Part shown: piece by piece, positions 7,370 to 11,430 of the stretch
How positions within the stretch are numbered: the first letter of the stretch is position 1
Layout of the letters: every line of letters begins with the position of its first letter
Assembly (NCBI GenBank): GCA_021160155.1
Contig: JAGHDB010000235.1
Span: forward strand, 1-11,430
From: Bacteroidales bacterium
GTDB lineage: Bacteria > Bacteroidota > Bacteroidia > Bacteroidales > UBA12481
Length of the DNA: 11,430 nt
Reading direction: 5' to 3'
Position numbers and translations under genes: made by a program
Notes under the pieces: model-generated
The model's database searches: none
Told to the model about the DNA's origin: nothing
The model's input: the letters and a program-made list of their open reading frames with translations, nothing else

Positions 7370-9661
7370 ATGAAACGCGCATTTTTTATCATAATTATAA
7401 GTATGCTGGTTATCGGTTGCCGACACGAACCGGTTGAAGAGATATCCGGTTCACTGAATGAGGCTTCATCGGTTATTCTGCCGGAGGTTGTCAGACTGGA
7501 CACTTTGGTATATTCGAATCCGCAAATCAGCAATAATCAGGTGCGCTTTGATCTATTGGCTCCCACACAACCCCTTCCTTCGGGAACCGTATTTTATTAT
7601 CCGGGCCGCTGCCCGATCACAGGCCGGGTAGATGAAACTAATCAAACTTCTGACCGGGTTGTTTTGACCATCGAATCTGTTTCTCTTTTTGATCTCTTTC
7701 AGTATTGTGTGTTGAGCGATACAATTATGGATCGTAATCCGGTAAATGAATCATGGCAGGCCGGAGTGATCTCAGACGGTGATTCTGTTTATATTGATTC
7801 ACTGAGCCTGGTCAGTGATAACGGCTCGTTCGGGTCGCTCTCAGCCTATATTCAGTCGGGAACCATTTCACTGAATGACATGTTCCGTTTTTTTCTCTCA
7901 ACCGGATTATCCGATACGGGATCTCATCTGCTTAACAGGATAAGCGGTCGCCTCTCTTTTAATTCTTTCTTCAGGGCGAATGTAGTTGCCGGAACTGATG
8001 AGGCTGTGTCTGGTAAAGACAGCGTATGGGTGGGTACGCGTGTCTATGGTCCGGTTTATATCCAGGATCTTCCGGTTTTCTTTTATCATAATATTTGGGC
8101 GGGTATTGAACTTACAACCGAACGTGAAGGTACTTACCAAATTAATGCTGCATTAAGTGTTAATGGGTCTGCCCGGTTTCATTATGAGTCATGGGCAGGC
8201 TGGGCAAACTCAACCGGAGTTACTTCATGGGAAGGGAATCTTGATTCCGTATCCGGCCCGGTTTATGCAGGGTATGTGTATCGCTTTTTTATTACTTCGT
8301 CCTGGGTCCCGGTAATTTGCGGTAGTTCGTTAAGTAGATTTGAATACTCTCTGAATGCCCTTGTACAAAGAGATTTTGACTTGACTTCTTATGTTGAAAC
8401 CCATACGACTTTCTCCTCTGCGGGAATGGCAGGCGATTACGCTCTTTTGAAGGATGAACTCCCTGCGTTTCAGTCTGCCGAAACCAGGGAACTTTCCCGT
8501 GAGAGCCGTTCCGGAGCATTGGCTAACCTTCCTCCGACTGCCAGCTTCGGAGTTTCCCCTGCAGCGGGATATACTGATACAAATTTCAAATTTGATGCTT
8601 CCGCTTCAACCGACCTCGAAGATCTGACAGAACAATTGCAGGTTCGATGGGATTTTAATGGAGATAATCATTATGATACCGAATATAGTTACGACAAAGT
8701 TATTTTTCACCAGTATGCTTTCCCCGGTTCTTATGATGTGGTTTTAGAGGTTACTGACCGGAATGGGCTGACCGATTATGCAACTACGAACGTCCGGGTA
8801 GAACTATCCGCATCTGCCCCTATTGCATTTTTTACGATTAATCCGGAAACGGGCAGAACAAATAACTATTTTGTTTTTGATGCATCCGGGTCATATGACA
8901 GTGAAGACCCTATAAATGCCTTAAAGGTTCGATGGGATTTTGAGAATGACGGACTATGGAATACTGCTTTTTCAGTTAATAAGGCAGCAGTCCATTATTA
9001 TACCGATGCGGGTACGTATGTGATTAAAATGGAGATAATTGACACAGACGGTCTCACCGGATCTACTACTAAGAAACTGGTTGTACTGCCTGCGAATGTT
9101 AAGCCTACAGCACATTATACAGTCATTCCTGAAAATGGAACTACCGAAACGATCTTTTCATTTGATGCCGGCTCATCATCTGACCCTGAAGATGCGGTTG
9201 ACGATCTGCTGGTAAGATGGGACTGGGAGAATGACGGTGTTTGGGATACCGAATACCGACAGGAAAAAACCATCAGGCGCCGGTTTGTTACAGCTGGTGA
9301 ATACCAGGTGGTTCTGGAGGTTGAAGATACCGAAGGGTTTGCCAGCACCTACTCCAGCATCATAACCGTCACGGATCCGAATACTCCTCCAACTGCAGAT
9401 TTTGTCATTCAACCTGCCAGCGGAACCGTGGATACTACTTTTGTGTTTGATGCTTCTTTATCCACTGATCATGAAGATGCTGTTGACTCTTTGGAAGTTC
9501 GCTGGGATTGGGACAATGATGATGTGTATGATACGGATTTTACCACCGATAAAGTAATCCATAAAAAATTTAGTCAAACAGGTACCTTTATTATCAAAGT
9601 GCAGGTAAGGGATTCCGGTGGTTTGACGGATACCAAAGCCAGACTCCTGGTAATTAACTAG
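7370..9661 (+). CDS. PKD-repeat lipoprotein (763 aa)
   Basis: I chose the ATG at 7370 over the in-frame TTG at 7361 because it gives a compact type II signal: MKRAFF, a hydrophobic stretch, then LVIGC with the canonical lipobox and Cys17. Residues about 25-385 are beta-rich and unlike any family I can name; several aromatic-rich strands (YVYRFFITSSW, HYESWAGWANS) suggest one or two binding or sandwich domains. From residue 388 four PKD domains of about 94-96 residues follow, each with FDAS-like, RWD and GLT motifs. The protein ends directly after the fourth repeat, with no type IX sorting domain. It is probably anchored in the outer membrane, perhaps facing outward, and may bind glycan or protein. 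It is the last gene of the block. Confidence 0.85.
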   Translation: MKRAFFIIIISMLVIGCRHEPVEEISGSLNEASSVILPEVVRLDTLVYSNPQISNNQVRFDLLAPTQPLPSGTVFYYPGRCPITGRVDETNQTSDRVVLTIESVSLFDLFQYCVLSDTIMDRNPVNESWQAGVISDGDSVYIDSLSLVSDNGSFGSLSAYIQSGTISLNDMFRFFLSTGLSDTGSHLLNRISGRLSFNSFFRANVVAGTDEAVSGKDSVWVGTRVYGPVYIQDLPVFFYHNIWAGIELTTEREGTYQINAALSVNGSARFHYESWAGWANSTGVTSWEGNLDSVSGPVYAGYVYRFFITSSWVPVICGSSLSRFEYSLNALVQRDFDLTSYVETHTTFSSAGMAGDYALLKDELPAFQSAETRELSRESRSGALANLPPTASFGVSPAAGYTDTNFKFDASASTDLEDLTEQLQVRWDFNGDNHYDTEYSYDKVIFHQYAFPGSYDVVLEVTDRNGLTDYATTNVRVELSASAPIAFFTINPETGRTNNYFVFDASGSYDSEDPINALKVRWDFENDGLWNTAFSVNKAAVHYYTDAGTYVIKMEIIDTDGLTGSTTKKLVVLPANVKPTAHYTVIPENGTTETIFSFDAGSSSDPEDAVDDLLVRWDWENDGVWDTEYRQEKTIRRRFVTAGEYQVVLEVEDTEGFASTYSSIITVTDPNTPPTADFVIQPASGTVDTTFVFDASLSTDHEDAVDSLEVRWDWDNDDVYDTDFTTDKVIHKKFSQTGTFIIKVQVRDSGGLTDTKARLLVIN
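8531..9658 (+). repeat. Four tandem PKD domain repeats (about 285 bp each)
   Basis: Repeat units start near 8531, 8819, 9104 and 9386. Each encodes a Pro-rich start with a [GS]xxxPxxG segment, FDAS or FDAG, S-x-D-x-E-D, a [VR]RWD[FW] core, a G-[ST/E]-[YF] strand and a D-x-x-GL/GF near the end. The core positions form a DxDxDGxxD-like loop: DFNGDNHYD, DFENDGLWN, DWENDGVWD and DWDNDDVYD. The DNA has diverged between copies, with only the core (GTTCGATGGGATTTT and close variants) still clearly alike, so the duplications are old. Confidence 0.85.
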
Positions 9662-9672
9662 TCTTTTGGTGT

Positions 9673-9848
9673 TTAGAAATCGCCTTTTCTAAGCGGTTGA
9701 CTTTCGATATATTTCCCTTTTACCAGGTCGTTTTTTAAGAATGCTTTCTCGGGGATTCCTGAATAAGTGCCGATTCCAAAGCTGTATATAAAGTATTAAA
9801 CACGATCAAAATCCGGTAGCGAATAGCTGCATATTTATTTAGTGCCAT
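9673..9848 (-). pseudogene. Remnant of a WYL-type transcriptional regulator, frame-disrupted
   Basis: On the minus strand an ATG at 9848 opens MALNKYAAIRYRIL, which matches the typical start of Bacteroidota WYL-domain regulators (M-x-x-N-K-x-A-x-I-R-Y-x-x-L-D); the reading continues only to a stop at 9735 (37 aa). In another frame of the same strand, YSFGIGTYSGIPEKAFLKND and then KGKYIESQPLRKGDF run to a stop at 9673. This second piece resembles a stretch of the WYL C-terminal half (IGV..., PEK..LK, KYIE..PLH). A full gene is about 330 codons, so most of the middle and the 3' end are missing. The two pieces in different frames in 176 bases point to a decayed gene with a large internal deletion. 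The family call is from memory of the motif and is moderately sure. Confidence 0.45.
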
Positions 9849-9909
9849 ATTTTTTTACGGTGATTGACGCATCTAAATAATAAAGTCGTGGGAGTTCGAT
9901 GCAATAGGA

Positions 9910-10107
9910 ATGCTGGCCTGGAGAAAACCTGCCATCCATTTGGATTTTCGTGATCCGTATAACCGGTCGCTTTCGGATATGTTTGTATGCCAGGATGATT
10001 CGGAAGCACTGATTCGCCTCCTGGAGGAGGTTAATGAACTGTATGACTATATTGATTCCATCATATTTACCCTGCAAACAACTGCGTATGGAACCTTTAT
10101 TACTTAG
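9910..10107 (+). CDS. Doubtful 65-aa hypothetical ORF
   Basis: The ATG at 9910 opens a 65-codon frame whose codon use looks like that of the neighbouring genes (many GAT, GAA, CTG, ATT) and better than the overlapping minus-strand frame. The product is acidic, has no signal peptide, and its second half should form a helix (SEALIRLLEEVNELYDYIDS). It stops four bases short of the convergent lnb-like gene. There is no clear promoter or ribosome binding site, and it lies next to a decayed gene, so it may be a fragment of a larger lost gene. I do not recognise a family. Confidence 0.4.
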   Translation: MLAWRKPAIHLDFRDPYNRSLSDMFVCQDDSEALIRLLEEVNELYDYIDSIIFTLQTTAYGTFIT

Positions 10108-10111
10108 TTTT

Positions 10112-11335
10112 TTATTCTGGTTTCTTTTGAACCGGGTGCAACCATCCTGACTGGTCCGTAAGACGGAGTGCGGTTACGAGAAAGAGCACATATCCAACCA
10201 CAGGGGTCTGTTGCGTACCAAAAATCATCATAAATAATCCGGGGACCATTAATACAAGCAAAATACGTGTATAACTCTTGAGGAATTTTCCGGAACGTCT
10301 GAACCAGACCAATACCGGAATGATGAGATGCAGGGGGAATGCCCACACCAGGTTCAGATTGGCGTGACTGACCTGATGGGCAGAGAAAACCCACATAAAC
10401 AGGAAAAGAGAACCGGTTAATCCGATGAGGAGAAACAGTAGTGAATCGAACAGCCTGCTTTCAAAACTTTCGGGGTTACGAAACATAAACAGAAGCACCG
10501 AAATCAATAAGATTACCAGGCTGATGGTGACCGGAGAGGCCCAGGAAGAATGTCGGGCTTTAACGTTTTGAGCTTTAAAAATGGTTCGAGAACCGGAAAC
10601 CAGTGGCAGATTGTCAGTGTCCCGTGCCACGGAAAACAGCTCTTCCATCCGGTTGGGAAGAAACATATACTCCCAATCAGAAGCCGGTTGATCTGCCCCC
10701 CGGGTTAATAAAAGGAAAATACCTGTTTGAACCCAGGGAATGGGTGCCAGAAGTGATTCAAGAAGCGCTCTGAAACTTTTGTGATCGTCGGAGTTCTCAG
10801 GCAGAATGAACCGGTTTCCTGACGCTTTGAAAACTATATCGCGAATCCGGGTGGAACAATTATCATAAAAGAAGTCATACCGGTAATACCGGTTCTCCGG
10901 CAGGTAGTTGGTTTCAAGAAGCTGAAAAAGGAGTTGTTTCTCTTTTGATGTTAAATTCAACACCTGTTCTCTGACCGAACGGTTTTCCCGAACATAATCC
11001 TGATAGAAATAGTTAAAAGCGGAAACGGACAATTTGTAATTTAATCTGCCCCTCATAAACTTCAGGTAAAAATGAGGTGTATCAAAGTCGAAAGTCCCGT
11101 AATTATAAACCCGGTCAATATGCCTGTACGGATCGTAAACCCACAGAGCACTGTGCCCGAAAACCGAATAGAGCTCCTGACCGGGATCACAGGTAAGCAG
11201 GCTGACTCTTGCCTGATCACTGAGTTTGGGGGCTGAGAATTGCCCCGATAAATGAGTTGAATAAAAAAATAAAAAAAAGATTAAAAACAGGGATAGATGG
11301 CGTGGTTTTCGAATGAAGTGAAATATGCTGCTCAT
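10112..11335 (-). CDS. lnb: Lnb-type lipoprotein N-acyltransferase (DUF4105 family)
   Basis: The 407-aa product has an N-terminal signal or anchor (basic RKPRH at 9-13, hydrophobic 14-31), a periplasmic domain (about 38-250) and five likely membrane segments (about 267-285, 297-316, 324-342, 351-369 and 373-390). The periplasmic part carries DUF4105/Lnb hallmarks: TCDPGQELYSVFGHSALWV with His61, the FDFDTPHFYLKFMRGRLNY block, FFYDNCSTRIRD with Cys160, and a PWVQTG...EYMFLP segment. The Cys and His fit the papain-like catalytic pair expected for this family. In Bacteroides, Lnb adds the third acyl chain to the N-terminal Cys of lipoproteins and replaces the Lnt found in Proteobacteria. Length and topology fit a full-length member. 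Family membership is strong; the exact activity is by analogy. The start at 11335 gives a good signal sequence. Confidence 0.8.
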   Translation of the reverse strand: MSSIFHFIRKPRHLSLFLIFFLFFYSTHLSGQFSAPKLSDQARVSLLTCDPGQELYSVFGHSALWVYDPYRHIDRVYNYGTFDFDTPHFYLKFMRGRLNYKLSVSAFNYFYQDYVRENRSVREQVLNLTSKEKQLLFQLLETNYLPENRYYRYDFFYDNCSTRIRDIVFKASGNRFILPENSDDHKSFRALLESLLAPIPWVQTGIFLLLTRGADQPASDWEYMFLPNRMEELFSVARDTDNLPLVSGSRTIFKAQNVKARHSSWASPVTISLVILLISVLLFMFRNPESFESRLFDSLLFLLIGLTGSLFLFMWVFSAHQVSHANLNLVWAFPLHLIIPVLVWFRRSGKFLKSYTRILLVLMVPGLFMMIFGTQQTPVVGYVLFLVTALRLTDQSGWLHPVQKKPE

Positions 11336-11430
11336 TTAATGTTACTTCTGGATCATCCTGCAATTTACTGTTTAATTAAAAAATAGCTACTTTTATTTCA
11401 TGAATGGTAATTAAACAATCAAATCACATG
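11336..11430. other. AT-rich intergenic stretch upstream of lnb
   Basis: These 95 bases should hold the lnb promoter on the minus strand, but I see no well-spaced TTTG/TAnnTTTG pair there. On the plus strand TACTTTTA at 11388-11395 is a one-mismatch -7 box, and an ATG occupies the last three bases (11428-11430). A divergent gene may therefore start at the window edge, but this cannot be confirmed. Confidence 0.3.

Larger units (their letters stand above)
9662..10111. other. Region between convergent units, holding gene remnants
   Basis: These 450 bases separate the PKD lipoprotein gene from the convergent lnb-like gene. They contain the WYL remnant on the minus strand and the doubtful 65-aa ORF on the plus strand. 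A 7-bp inverted repeat, TTAGAAA (9673-9679) with TTTCTAA (9686-9692), lies just after the PKD gene but has no T-run, so it is a poor terminator. No tRNA, direct repeat pair or attachment site was found. Confidence 0.5.

Noticed and set aside
8531..9658. Recent tandem duplication or recombination hotspot in the PKD repeats
   Set aside because: The DNA of the copies differs throughout except for a short core, so these are old protein repeats and not a fresh DNA duplication.
9673..9692. 7-bp hairpin after the PKD lipoprotein gene as terminator
   Set aside because: It has no T-run after the stem and only one G-C pair (plus one at a wobble edge), and it also forms the end of the WYL remnant reading frame.
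9835..10077. 80-codon frame on the minus strand opposite the 65-aa ORF
   Set aside because: Its composition (scattered Ile, Arg and Lys without domain-like pattern) is that of a shadow, and it overlaps the start of the WYL remnant; the plus-strand frame looks better.

Overview
The window (about 43% GC by eye) looks like chromosomal DNA of a Bacteroidota species, probably from the Bacteroidales/Marinilabiliales side. The signs are a DUF4105/Lnb-type lipoprotein N-acyltransferase, Bacteroidota-style secreted and lipoprotein genes, PKD repeats, a porin-like beta-barrel, TAnnTTTG-like promoter motifs and almost no Shine-Dalgarno sequences. No rRNA, tRNA, CRISPR array, insertion sequence or phage gene was seen.

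Layout. Positions 1-1217 hold the C-terminal two thirds of a divergent L-fucose/L-arabinose-type isomerase that keeps its metal ligands. Twelve bases later comes a secreted protein of unknown function (1230-2162) that appears to carry two copies of one domain. A hairpin at 2186-2212 probably ends that unit. A small hypothetical gene (2318-2548) stands alone. A tight co-directional block then runs from 2673 to 9661: a 92-aa hypothetical protein; an 893-aa membrane-anchored protein with a periplasmic helical part and, beyond one membrane segment, two JAMM/MPN-like domains without the zinc-binding histidines; an outer-membrane beta-barrel protein with an NTF2-like front domain; a small probable lipoprotein; and a 763-aa lipoprotein ending in four PKD repeats. 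Positions 9662-10111 hold the remains of a WYL-type regulator on the minus strand (two fragments in different frames) and a doubtful 65-aa ORF. A complete lnb-like gene lies on the minus strand at 10112-11335. The last 95 bases are intergenic and may lead into a plus-strand gene just outside the window.

How the genes may work together. The 2673-9661 block encodes products predicted for the cytoplasm, inner membrane, periplasm and outer membrane. This suggests one envelope-spanning assembly of unknown function, with the degenerate JAMM pair as a cytoplasmic scaffold or sensor. That is inference from gene order, topology and motifs. The JAMM assignment rests on pattern matching from memory and needs a profile or structure comparison. 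The neighbouring Lnb homologue would finish lipoproteins in general, including the two in this block, but nothing shows a specific link.
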